Below, piece by piece: positions 17,614 to 26,133 of a DNA stretch of 34,336 nucleotides. Below the pieces are notes generated by a model. That model saw only the letters and a program-made list of their open reading frames with translations. It did not search any database and had not been told where the DNA came from. Position numbers and translations under genes: made by a program. The stretch spans positions 1-34,336 of the forward strand of contig CAMGMU010000016.1 in the NCBI GenBank assembly GCA_946059305.1. The letters are read 5' to 3'. This DNA comes from an uncultured Bacteroidales bacterium (GTDB taxonomy: Bacteria; Bacteroidota; Bacteroidia; Bacteroidales; Paludibacteraceae). Numbering within the stretch: the first letter of the stretch is position 1; the number at the start of each line of letters is the position of its first letter.

Positions 17614-18033
17614 ATGAATACACACTTCTCTCTCCCGGGCATCAAGTCGATAGCAGTCGCTTCTGCAAATGTCCTTCCTTCGGAACTGGCAATGCAGTCT
17701 CTTGCCGGTCTGCCCATATCAGCTCCGTCAACGGCTGAGGACATCCCCTTTCATGGTGAAGCCACATGCGAGTGTACGCAAACGTATGCGCCCGCACTCT
17801 CTGAAACGGTAGAACTCACGTTTTCATCGCTCATAGAGCTTCCTTCGGATACGCACATGGCTATCCTCGTTACTGATGCCAACCGCATCCCATATCTGAT
17901 TGGTACAAAAGAGGAGCATCCTGCCATCGAGCGTCGTCAGACGTTTGGTAACCCTGAGTCGGACTCCAATATTTATACATATACTATACGTATGTCCGCA
18001 CCACGTGCGCTCATACGATGTGTGATAAGGTAA
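17614..18033 (+). CDS. Hypothetical protein
   Basis: 139-aa ORF, same strand and spacing as the surrounding phage genes. Confidence 0.6.
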   Translation: MNTHFSLPGIKSIAVASANVLPSELAMQSLAGLPISAPSTAEDIPFHGEATCECTQTYAPALSETVELTFSSLIELPSDTHMAILVTDANRIPYLIGTKEEHPAIERRQTFGNPESDSNIYTYTIRMSAPRALIRCVIR

Positions 18034-18279
18034 AAGTAGTTAACCTAAACCTAATACTTGAAAAAATCTTTGATACTTCGATTGGCCGGTTCTTGCTCGG
18101 GAGAGTAGGGCCGGTTTGTTGTGAAAAAATGGTCTTTTCGCGCACGCGAAATAAGCAATAATTTTGTGGCAAATTTAAATCTTTGCTATGAACTATCGTG
18201 CCAACGAACGCAGACCAAGCTTGCTTGTGTATGCCGAGTGCAGCCGATAGTCTATAGGCAAAAAACCTTATTATTGACT

Positions 18280-19398
18280 ATGAAAAATTACCATCTTCAC
18301 TTGCGCGGAGTTGTCGGAGGATATGACTTCGACAGCCGCCATGTGCAGAATGTCCTCACTGCCAACAAGAATAAGCAGGTGGACGTTCTTATCGACTCGC
18401 TCGGTGGCTCAGTGGCTACCGCTCTCACTATTGCTTCTGCTTTCCGCGATCATGGCGATGTGCATGTGCATTTCGTGGGCATGAACGCGTCAGCGGCCAC
18501 CATCGCTTCCATGGGTGCCAAGCGCATCACCATGGATAGTTCTGCCATGTACCTCGTACACAAATGCTCCTCGGAGTTCTTCCAATGGGCATCGCTCAAT
18601 GCCGACCAGCTGGAGCAGCAGATCGCTGATCTTACGCAGTTGAAAACCGACTTGGAGAAGATTGATGCCAACGTAGCCACCATGTATGCTAAACGTTGTG
18701 GCAAGGAACGCGACGCGCTCCTTCAACTGATGAAGGTTGGTGGTTGGCTGAACGCTACCGAGGCCAAAGACTGGGGCTTTGTTGATGAAATAACGGATGA
18801 AGCCGAAGACGCAGCGCCTGTGCTCACTGACAGTATTGCATCGGCTATGGCTGCTGTAGGTATGCCCATCCCGAATCTTCCTATTCAGTCGAGTTCGCAG
18901 TTCCAAAAGTTCCTTGCGGCTATGATAGAGTTCTTCCGTGGGGGCAAAGAAGCGCAAGCTAATCCACCCAAACAAACCATAACTATGAAGAAATTTCCAT
19001 TCCTTGCTGCGGTCTTGCTGATGGCAGACGCGCAGATTGCTCTCATAGAGGGCAAGTTCTCCCTGGATGAACAGCAGCTAGGCACGCTCGAAGATGCCCT
19101 CAAGGAGGCCAGCGAGAATGCCGAAGCACTCAAGGCTGCTCAAACCCGTGTTTCGGAGTTGGAGTCCCAACTCTTAGAAGCTAACACCAAAGCCGCCGAA
19201 GCAGCAACCCTGCGCCAGTCGGTAGAGGCTAAGAACCTCGAAATCCAGCAGCTCCAGGCTAAAGCGGAGGAGCTCGGTAAGCAGCCGGGTGACACTACAC
19301 AACAGGTGCATAACAATGCCGGTGAAGGGGTTGAGTCGCCGATGGATGACTTCTTCCAGCGGCTTCAGGCTGCCAAGGCTCTCTACGACATGGTCTGA
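18280..19398 (+). CDS. ClpP-like prohead protease with C-terminal scaffold-like coiled coil
   Basis: VDVLIDSLGGSVATALTIASAF, GMNASAATIASMGAKRITM, SSAMYLVHKCSS; then a long coiled coil; directly precedes the capsid gene. ATG 18280 preferred over 18121. Confidence 0.85.
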   Translation: MKNYHLHLRGVVGGYDFDSRHVQNVLTANKNKQVDVLIDSLGGSVATALTIASAFRDHGDVHVHFVGMNASAATIASMGAKRITMDSSAMYLVHKCSSEFFQWASLNADQLEQQIADLTQLKTDLEKIDANVATMYAKRCGKERDALLQLMKVGGWLNATEAKDWGFVDEITDEAEDAAPVLTDSIASAMAAVGMPIPNLPIQSSSQFQKFLAAMIEFFRGGKEAQANPPKQTITMKKFPFLAAVLLMADAQIALIEGKFSLDEQQLGTLEDALKEASENAEALKAAQTRVSELESQLLEANTKAAEAATLRQSVEAKNLEIQQLQAKAEELGKQPGDTTQQVHNNAGEGVESPMDDFFQRLQAAKALYDMV

Positions 19399-19443
19399 CC
19401 ATGTAACCATTAACATTAAACGCTAATCCTAAACTTATTCATT

Positions 19444-20412
19444 ATGGCAGGAAAACTTCAATTTACTCTGGATGATTTTCAGAAAGCCGCTCATCAGTTC
19501 CGCAAGGAACTCTTGATGCTGCCGATTATCGGCATTAACGACACGCTTCAATTTATGACTCCGCGTCCCGGTATCCGCTACAAGGAATCAGTAGGTGATA
19601 TGTCCGGTGCAGCACAGTTTGCACCCTACAAGCCGAGCCGAAGCGATGACTTCTACCTTAACCTCAACTTCCGCACGCTCGAAACCTTCTTTGGTAACGT
19701 GCATGCCAAGTTTGAACCTAACTCGGCTATCTCTACGCTCCTTGGTACGATCGCGGCACAAGCCAAGGGCGATGGTCAACTCACCGCTCCCACCGCCAAG
19801 CATGTGCTCTCGCTCATTGCCAAGTCATCGTCGGAGAATCTCAACAACGCCATTTGGAAGGGTAAACGTAACCCGAATGGCAACACGTCCATGGACCTCT
19901 TCGATGGCTTCGACACCATCACCGAGAAGGAGATTACCGAGGGCAATATCTCTTTGGAAAAGGGTAACTACCTCAAACTTACTGAGGCCGTCACCTCTGA
20001 AAATGCCTATGATCTGGCTAAGCAAATCCTCTATTCGCTCGACCCTCGTCTGCGTGCTCAGGATTGCTACCTGTTCTGCTCGCAGGACTTCGCCGACAAG
20101 TACAACGATGCCTACCAGCTTACGCACTCGGGCTACGTGTACAACTCGCAGTTCGATCAGGTGGCTGTAGAGGGGTCTAACAACCGTCTTCACATCATTC
20201 CGCTCTTCAACAAGGCAGATTCCAAGTTCATTCACGTCTGCCCCAAGTCGAACATGCTCGTTGGCTACGACCAGATGTCTGACACCGAGTCCGTTATGGT
20301 CAAGGAGTACGAACCGTTCATCCTCTCTTACATCGCTACGATGTTCTTCGGTGTGCAGTTTGAGTCTATCGACAAGCGTCGCTTCAAGGCCATCGAGCTT
20401 GTAGTTGAGTAA
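19444..20412 (+). CDS. Major capsid protein (putative HK97-fold)
   Basis: 322 aa, follows the protease/scaffold gene, MAGKLQFTLDDFQKAAHQFRKELLMLPIIG... and C-terminal FILSYIATMFFGVQFESIDKRRFKAIEL. Confidence 0.7.
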   Translation: MAGKLQFTLDDFQKAAHQFRKELLMLPIIGINDTLQFMTPRPGIRYKESVGDMSGAAQFAPYKPSRSDDFYLNLNFRTLETFFGNVHAKFEPNSAISTLLGTIAAQAKGDGQLTAPTAKHVLSLIAKSSSENLNNAIWKGKRNPNGNTSMDLFDGFDTITEKEITEGNISLEKGNYLKLTEAVTSENAYDLAKQILYSLDPRLRAQDCYLFCSQDFADKYNDAYQLTHSGYVYNSQFDQVAVEGSNNRLHIIPLFNKADSKFIHVCPKSNMLVGYDQMSDTESVMVKEYEPFILSYIATMFFGVQFESIDKRRFKAIELVVE

Positions 20413-20481
20413 CGCAATGATTGAGCGGTTAAACACCGCTCAACAGTATTAAATCTTTAAACCATTAAAACCTATTAAATT

Positions 20482-21234
20482 ATGCCTAATTGTTCTTCTT
20501 TACAGAAATCACTCGCGTGGTGCCAAGGCACTCCCGAGTTCCCCGGCATCAAGCGCCGTTTGTATTACATCTCAAAGGCGAGTATCGCCAAGTGGCCGAC
20601 GCTTCCCACCGATGCTGCTGGCCGTCCTACTGGGGCCGTCTATCAAGGTTCGTTTGTGCTGGTTGCCGATGCTAATTGGAAGTACATCGACATTCTCTCG
20701 GAAAAGTCGCAGCTTACTTCTGAAGCACAGGGTGAAGTACCATCGCAGACGCAGCTCAACAAGCTCACCGCTGTGCATCCGGCAGTAGGCCCTGATGCAA
20801 CTGCCGCATCGGCTTACCTTAACAACTCTGACAACGTCTTCATCATTGAGGATATGAAGGGTAAGTATCGTGTCGTTGGTTCGGATATGTGGAACACCAA
20901 AACCACCGTTAGCCAGGACCTTGGCCAAGGTGCTACAGGAACCACCTCCACTACCATCAATGTGGAAGCAACCGACGTTGTTCCAGCTCCCTTCTATGAA
21001 GGTGAAATCGTTACCGAAGATGGTACTATTGAAGCATCCGGTTCTCAGTCGGGTTCAACCAACACCGGTAGTGGCTCAACGAATACTGGCGGCAGCGGAA
21101 GTGGCTCTACCAATACTGGTAGTGGATCGTCTAACACTGGCGGCAGCGGAAGTGGCTCTACCATTACTGGTAGTGGATCGTCTAACACTGGCGGCAGCGG
21201 AAGTGTTCCAGATGACTTTCCGGGCTATGATTAA
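20482..21234 (+). CDS. Capsid-adjacent structural protein with Ser/Gly/Thr/Asn repeat tail
   Basis: Follows MCP; C-terminal repeats GGSGSGSTNTGSGSSNT. Confidence 0.6.
   Translation: MPNCSSLQKSLAWCQGTPEFPGIKRRLYYISKASIAKWPTLPTDAAGRPTGAVYQGSFVLVADANWKYIDILSEKSQLTSEAQGEVPSQTQLNKLTAVHPAVGPDATAASAYLNNSDNVFIIEDMKGKYRVVGSDMWNTKTTVSQDLGQGATGTTSTTINVEATDVVPAPFYEGEIVTEDGTIEASGSQSGSTNTGSGSTNTGGSGSGSTNTGSGSSNTGGSGSGSTITGSGSSNTGGSGSVPDDFPGYD
21088..21206 (+). repeat. 51-bp coding tandem repeat (17 aa)
   Basis: Copies start at 21088 and 21139 with a partial third from 21190 (GGSGSGSTNTGSGSSNT / GGSGSGSTITGSGSSNT / GGSGS). Confidence 0.85.
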
Positions 21235-21292
21235 TCCGTGTCTGAACTTCACCAATAGCTGCGGAATGGATTATTATTAATGTTCTTTACGA

Positions 21293-21928
21293 ATGGCACT
21301 ATTCGATTTATCTGAAGTTGGAATTGGCGAGGCAAACAGCTCCGCCAGTTCCTCTTTGTCTTCATCGCCTGCTCCCGTCAAAGACCTCTTTGCCGAAGAG
21401 TCTCGCAAGGGGTGGCATAAGCCCGATACGATGGAGGCCCGATGTGACCTTTCAATTGAGCGGCTGACTATGTCACCCCATGCTTCTGTGCCAGTTGTTT
21501 CCATTTGGAAAAAGTCCATCAAAGGACGTAAACTTACGGACATCAAAGCCGACGACTCGATGGTTGTCTATTTTGCTGACCATCTTACGCCCGTTATCCA
21601 GCGTGTGCTCGGTAACTACCTTAGAGAAGGGCATTGGGCTATCTGTGCCACCCCAAAGCGAAGGCATCTCACCCAAAACTTTGCATGCCGAATAGCTGCT
21701 GAGATAGGCCGCCGGCTGCAAATCCCCTACTACGAAGATGTGGCTATTGCTCACTCTCGTCAGCGTGTAGCGGTGGATTTCGATCTTGGCATCTTGCCCA
21801 AAGAGCCGAACCTCATCATCTTTGATGATTTTGTTACAACCGGCTCCACCATTGCCGCCATGAAAAGATTGCTCGACCCATTGGGCAAGAACCTCTTTTT
21901 TGTTGTCGGCATCAATAACAACATGTAA
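21293..21928 (+). CDS. Phosphoribosyltransferase-fold (ComF-like) protein
   Basis: NLIIFDDFVTTGSTIAAMKRL matches the PRPP-binding DDxxTTGST loop; CATPKRRHLTQNFACRIAAEIGRRL. Confidence 0.75.
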   Translation: MALFDLSEVGIGEANSSASSSLSSSPAPVKDLFAEESRKGWHKPDTMEARCDLSIERLTMSPHASVPVVSIWKKSIKGRKLTDIKADDSMVVYFADHLTPVIQRVLGNYLREGHWAICATPKRRHLTQNFACRIAAEIGRRLQIPYYEDVAIAHSRQRVAVDFDLGILPKEPNLIIFDDFVTTGSTIAAMKRLLDPLGKNLFFVVGINNNM

Positions 21929-21947
21929 TTTCTAAACTCTCTATACT

Positions 21948-22748
21948 ATGGATCACGAACTTACTAAAAAAATGCGCGCATGGCTCGAAACTCCTGAAGA
22001 GCAGCGCGACCTCGAAGAGGGCGCACTCTTCGTCCTCCAACTCTCCAATAACCGCATTATGTATCAGGGCTTTATGCGAAATCTCAAGCGTTCTGCCAAG
22101 ATGATTGCCTACCAACTGCAGAAGTATTACAACTTCCGTGTGAAGGACCTCACGCATCAGGAAGTGGCTGAGATGACTGCTCAGGTCAAGAAGATTGCAG
22201 AAAAGGATAATCTTCAGGCCATTCCAACCTCGTCTGAAAACGAATCCAAGGCAGCCGGAGATAATCCATCCCCGGAACTGGTGGCAGCGATTCGCAAAGG
22301 AAGGCGCGTTGACCACGATGCCTTGCCGGAGGATATTCAGGCACTCTATATTGAGAACCTCCATATCATCCAGCGTATGCGTAATCTCCATGCCAAATTG
22401 GAATTGCTGTCGGTGGAACATGCCACCTGTCCTGACTCTGAGCGCTATCCATTCTTGAAAGAGCTAATCGCGCTCGATAAGCAGTACCACGAGAATTGGA
22501 ACACCTATGACCACTACGTGCTCTCCGGTGCACCTGCTCCCGTGGAGGTGAAGATCGATGAGGAAGCAGCCTCTTTGCCGGAGCAAGTTTCTGAGACTGT
22601 GCCTGGTGAGACTTGCCCAGCTTCCGAGCCCGCTGATTCTGAGAAAGCGCCTGCAACTTCCGCGCCCGAGCCTGCTCCTGCTCCGGCAGAACCGAAGAAG
22701 AAAGGCAAGCGCCAATCCTCCACCTCTAAATCCACTAAAAAGGCATGA
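21948..22748 (+). CDS. Hypothetical protein with low-complexity Pro/Ala/Glu and Lys-rich tail
   Basis: 266-aa ORF in the operon; tail ASEPADSEKAPATSAPEPAPAPAEPKKKGKRQSSTSKSTKKA. Confidence 0.65.
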   Translation: MDHELTKKMRAWLETPEEQRDLEEGALFVLQLSNNRIMYQGFMRNLKRSAKMIAYQLQKYYNFRVKDLTHQEVAEMTAQVKKIAEKDNLQAIPTSSENESKAAGDNPSPELVAAIRKGRRVDHDALPEDIQALYIENLHIIQRMRNLHAKLELLSVEHATCPDSERYPFLKELIALDKQYHENWNTYDHYVLSGAPAPVEVKIDEEAASLPEQVSETVPGETCPASEPADSEKAPATSAPEPAPAPAEPKKKGKRQSSTSKSTKKA

Positions 22749-22823
22749 ATGGAATAGCCGCCCGATGTATGCTTGCATTGGCAACTCGGTGCAGCATTTC
22801 ATTCATAAATTACGTAGTAACGT

Positions 22824-23342
22824 ATGAAAAGAGGTGTAGGCATTGACGACCTTCTCAAGCCGCTGTCCAGCCACCCCACGCAGTGCTATCTCACGAATGT
22901 GCTGCAGGTGGCTGACGTGCTTGAGTGGGTATTGAAGCAGGTCGGCAAATCAACGGTTTGGCAGACATCCTTCTCTATCTCCGAGGAGTTCCTCCGTCGC
23001 CTTTACTTTATCGAAAAAAGTGGTCGTGTGAATACCATCCACCTTATACTCGATTTCAAGGCCACGCAGAAAACGCTCAAACTTTGGCCCTTTCTCACCA
23101 AGGTTATTGAGCATACCTACCTTGCGGACAATCATTCCAAAGTGATACTCATCCAATCCGACGCGGGTGATAAGGTCTCCATTATCACCTCACAGAACCT
23201 CACCCGAGGTAACCGTATGGAGGGTGCAGTGGTTTCAACCGATTCGCATGTGTTTGATACCTTCCATGCCTCGCTCGAGGATATTATCATTAATCACTCC
23301 GTGCCGCTCTCGGAGTTGTTCAAACAGAAGATTGCACAATGA
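22824..23342 (+). CDS. Phospholipase D-like superfamily protein
   Basis: NHSKVILIQSDAGDKVSIITSQNLTRGNRMEGAVVSTD resembles HxK....D...GSxN.T...E, with imperfect catalytic positions. Confidence 0.65.
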   Translation: MKRGVGIDDLLKPLSSHPTQCYLTNVLQVADVLEWVLKQVGKSTVWQTSFSISEEFLRRLYFIEKSGRVNTIHLILDFKATQKTLKLWPFLTKVIEHTYLADNHSKVILIQSDAGDKVSIITSQNLTRGNRMEGAVVSTDSHVFDTFHASLEDIIINHSVPLSELFKQKIAQ

Positions 23343-23584
23343 AGTCAGCCGCTCTACCTTACATTCATATTTCTACCGCCAAGCATCTGCTCGCGCAGCC
23401 TGACCCTGTTTCACTTGTCGTCTGGAAGCGCGATGGTTCGCTCGTTACCTACGAGAATGTTATCTCAATCTCTTATGATTTCTACAAGGGTACTCGGCAT
23501 ATCAAGTTCTTGCGTTCGGGCGAAATTCGCTTGGTGCGTGATGTGTGCATCTATAAGCTTAACGGTATGCAGGTGATTCTGTAG
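23339..23584 (+). CDS. Small hypothetical protein
   Basis: 81-aa ORF overlapping the previous stop by ATGA. Confidence 0.6.
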   Translation: MKSAALPYIHISTAKHLLAQPDPVSLVVWKRDGSLVTYENVISISYDFYKGTRHIKFLRSGEIRLVRDVCIYKLNGMQVIL

Positions 23585-23636
23585 TATCGTTGCTTTTTTT
23601 ATTAACTTTCATATTTTTCGAATCGTTTTACTTATA

Positions 23637-23666
23637 GCCGGATTATGATGTAGTCCGGCGTTTTTT
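23637..23666 (+). terminator. Rho-independent terminator
   Basis: GCCGGA-(11 nt)-TCCGGC followed by GTTTTTT. Confidence 0.85.
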
Positions 23667-23674
23667 GTCGTTCT

Positions 23675-23852
23675 TTTTAGCAATGCAAAGTTAGTTGGTT
23701 CTCTCCGTATGGCAAGGCCAAGGCGAGTTCCGTACCGCAAGCTAAGAAATCTTCCTTTTTCCTGTTGAGCCGGAAAAGCGTATTTCTTCCGGAAGTCTTG
23801 CTGTTCACGTCGTGGGTCACCCCGCTTCGCTAACTGATATAGCATTGTAAAA
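23675..23852 (+). promoter_or_regulatory. Structured leader/repeat element, copy B
   Basis: TTTTAgCAATGCAAAGTTAGTTGGTT...ATGGCAAGGC...GTCACCCCGCTtCGCTAACTGATATAGCATTGTAAAA, shared with copy A; the variable middle has its own pairing (AGAAAT/ATTTCT, TTTTCC/GGAAAA). Confidence 0.75.
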
Positions 23853-23912
23853 ATAACAAAAACACCGAAACATCATTCATCCTATAAGTTTAACATTCAA
23901 AATTTTACAGTT

Positions 23913-24248
23913 ATGAAAAAGCAAAATTCTAACGTACAGAACACCGCAGTTGAAACCGCAAAGCAGAGCGCACGTAAGCAGCTCAAGAGTCTCTCGAACA
24001 GCCTCATGGAACTCGCTAAGGCCGAAGGTCGTACGGATGTATCCATCAATGAGCTTTTGAGAGAAGCATATCAGCTCGTAGGTAAGCAGCTTAAAACCTT
24101 CGAAGCTTGGCAGGCCGAAGGCGCCAACATCCGCAGAGGTCAGCGCGCCTACCTCTTCTGGGGCGCACCTGTAGAAACAGAAGCCGGTTATCGCTACTGT
24201 CCAGTGAAATATCTCTTCTCACAAGAGCAAGTTCACGTAGCTCACTAA
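23913..24248 (+). CDS. ArdC N-terminal-like (ssDNA-binding) small protein, tentative
   Basis: TFEAWQAEGANIRRGQRAYLFWGAPV...CPVKYLFSQEQV resembles the ArdC N-terminal 'TF.qa...Gg.VrkGekg..v.fw' pattern; 111 aa, no protease domain. Confidence 0.5.
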   Translation: MKKQNSNVQNTAVETAKQSARKQLKSLSNSLMELAKAEGRTDVSINELLREAYQLVGKQLKTFEAWQAEGANIRRGQRAYLFWGAPVETEAGYRYCPVKYLFSQEQVHVAH

Positions 24249-24257
24249 TGTTTAATT

Positions 24258-24283
24258 GCCCCCGAGCCGTAAAGCAAGGGGGC
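24258..24283 (+). other. Intercistronic hairpin without U-tract
   Basis: GCCCCC-(14 nt)-GGGGGC just after the ArdC-like stop; same relative position as 16494-16515. Confidence 0.6.
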
Positions 24284-24299
24284 TTCAAATCTCCACATT

Positions 24300-24530
24300 A
24301 TGATAACGATTGAATCCATCTTACAGAACTGCACCGATGAGGAGCTCGATAAATTGTTTTCTGCATCGTGCACCATCACGGAAACCCTTCTTCTCAACGC
24401 GGATATGGATAGTACCCAATTGATGATTGAAAGCCGCGCGTATTTTTATGCTAACCTTGTTCAGATAAGCGCTTTTGATGAAATTCGCAATCGCGCGAAA
24501 GGCCTGAAAGAGCATAAGTATAACCATTAA
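24300..24530 (+). CDS. Small hypothetical protein, paralog of 16548-16784
   Basis: MITIESILQNCTDEELDKLFSASCTITETLLLNADMDSTQLMIE. Confidence 0.7.
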   Translation: MITIESILQNCTDEELDKLFSASCTITETLLLNADMDSTQLMIESRAYFYANLVQISAFDEIRNRAKGLKEHKYNH

Positions 24531-24543
24531 CACTTCACTAATT

Positions 24544-24714
24544 ATGGCTAAAGAAATTCGTTATTACCTGTGTAACCGTCATAGAGAAGTCCTCTACCAA
24601 TACGGCTGTTTCACCAGTCTCGAAGCGGCTGAAATCAAGTTCCGCACCATCCTTTACAACACTTCTGGCGATTGTCCTGTCTGTGGCATCAGAGCTTTTG
24701 AGGAAGAAGTGTAA
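24544..24714 (+). CDS. Small Cys-containing protein, possible zinc ribbon (56 aa; not in ORF track)
   Basis: MAKEIRYYLCNRHREVLYQYGCFTSLEAAEIKFRTILYNTSGDCPVCGIRAFEEEV. Confidence 0.6.
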   Translation: MAKEIRYYLCNRHREVLYQYGCFTSLEAAEIKFRTILYNTSGDCPVCGIRAFEEEV

Positions 24715-24723
24715 AGTACAACA

Positions 24724-24765
24724 AGCGCTCATCCCAATAGGGTGGGCGCTTCTGCTGTCTTTTCG
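24724..24765 (+). terminator. Terminator-like hairpin closing cassette B
   Basis: AGCGCTCATCCC-AATA-GGGTGGGCGCT followed by a T-rich but not continuous tract. Confidence 0.6.
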
Positions 24766-24782
24766 TGTGCGTGTGCGTAGCA

Positions 24783-24790
24783 GTAACTTT
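24783..24790 (+). promoter_or_regulatory. -7 box of a Bacteroidetes-type promoter upstream of the portal gene
   Basis: TAACTTTG; -33 not clear. Confidence 0.5.
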
Positions 24791-24813
24791 GCAGCATAAT
24801 CAGTAAAGTCGCT

Positions 24814-26133
24814 ATGCAAACCTATTTTACTCCCTCCGTTGAAACCATCCCTGGCGTTAATGCCAAGGTGGTTTTTACACCAGATACCACAACGCTCTTT
24901 AAGGAGTCTATTGATATTCCGAATCTTGTTATCAACGACAAGACATCCATCGTACCTTGGGGCGCAGACAACCTCATGCCTTACGACATCCTGAATAAGA
25001 TAGAGGCCGACGAAACGCTCACCACCTGCCAGACCTTCAATGCTGAAGTCTGTTATGGTGGTGGCATCAACTATTGTACGAGAGATGCAAGTAAGCAGAC
25101 GAAGCAGGAAGTGGAGGACTTCCTTTTTGAGAATAATATGGCAGATTACTACCTCGGTGCTTGCCTCGACTTCAAGCACTTTGGTTTTTGTGTATCACTT
25201 CTGATTCTCTCAAAGGATGGTACGCGCATCACGAATATTATCCGCAAAGAGGCTGCCAATTGTCGCTTCACGCCCGCTGACGGGCATGGCGTTTCCAAAG
25301 AGGTGCTCTTTGCTAATTGGGAATCTACGGATTTAAGTCAGATAGAGCATATGCCCTTGCTCTCCCTCATCAATCCGTGGCGCGATCTGCAATCACGAAT
25401 GCAGAACGGCGATAAGCATCGAAAGTTTGCTGTGGTTTCACGCATCCCTACAGCGCGCAACACGTATTATCCTATCCCTTATTACGCTTCGATTTTCAGG
25501 TCTCGCTGGTACGATATCAAGCAGCTGATTACAACGGCCAAGAAAGCCAAGCTCGAGAACTCGGCTCCCATTAAATATCAGATTGAGATTTCCGCTCGCT
25601 ATTGGGAGAAACTGTTTATCTCTAAGGGTATCACGTCCATTGAGGATAAACGCGTTGCTGTCAATGAATCCAAGCAGCAGATGATTGATTTCCTTACCCG
25701 CGCAGAGAACTCGGGCAAGGTGCTCTTTTCGGAGTTCTACCAAACGCCCGATGGCAAGGAGCAGCAGGAAGTTCGCATCACCACCATTGCCACCGGCAAA
25801 GAGGGTGGGGACTGGGAAACGGACATCCAAGAGGCTATCAACATCATGTGCTTCACCCTGCGCGTTCACTCTAATCTCGTAGGCTCCGTTCCGGGAAAAG
25901 CACAAACCAACAACTCCGGTTCTGACAAGCGCGAGCTGTACACCATCGCGCAGGCCCTACAGAAGCCATACCATGATATTCTTTTCATGCCGCATCGGAT
26001 AATTATCCGCTACAACGGATGGGATGGAGTGCATGTAGATTGTCCATTCATTCAGCTCACCACGCTCGACGAGCATCGTGATGCCAAACTTGTAACCACA
26101 AACCAAGACAACAATGATACTGATAACCAATGA
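24814..26133 (+). CDS. Phage portal protein
   Basis: 439 aa; VPWGADNLMPYDILNKIEADETLTTCQTFNAEVCYGGGI...; position in the packaging module. Confidence 0.75.
   Translation: MQTYFTPSVETIPGVNAKVVFTPDTTTLFKESIDIPNLVINDKTSIVPWGADNLMPYDILNKIEADETLTTCQTFNAEVCYGGGINYCTRDASKQTKQEVEDFLFENNMADYYLGACLDFKHFGFCVSLLILSKDGTRITNIIRKEAANCRFTPADGHGVSKEVLFANWESTDLSQIEHMPLLSLINPWRDLQSRMQNGDKHRKFAVVSRIPTARNTYYPIPYYASIFRSRWYDIKQLITTAKKAKLENSAPIKYQIEISARYWEKLFISKGITSIEDKRVAVNESKQQMIDFLTRAENSGKVLFSEFYQTPDGKEQQEVRITTIATGKEGGDWETDIQEAINIMCFTLRVHSNLVGSVPGKAQTNNSGSDKRELYTIAQALQKPYHDILFMPHRIIIRYNGWDGVHVDCPFIQLTTLDEHRDAKLVTTNQDNNDTDNQ

Noticed and set aside
18121-18279. Upstream in-frame extension of the protease ORF
   Set aside because: Contains a promoter-like TAATTTTG and lacks protein-like conservation; ATG at 18280 begins the ClpP-like domain.
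23609-23845. Minus-strand ORFs 'MLYQLA[KQ]RGDPR...' (23609-23845 and 15760-15984) as real proteins
   Set aside because: They run antisense through the structured elements; similarity is confined to the conserved right arm and the frames diverge, better explained by nucleotide structure.
24538-25179. Minus-strand 213-aa ORF
   Set aside because: Antisense to the portal gene, crosses a terminator and promoter; no recognisable family.
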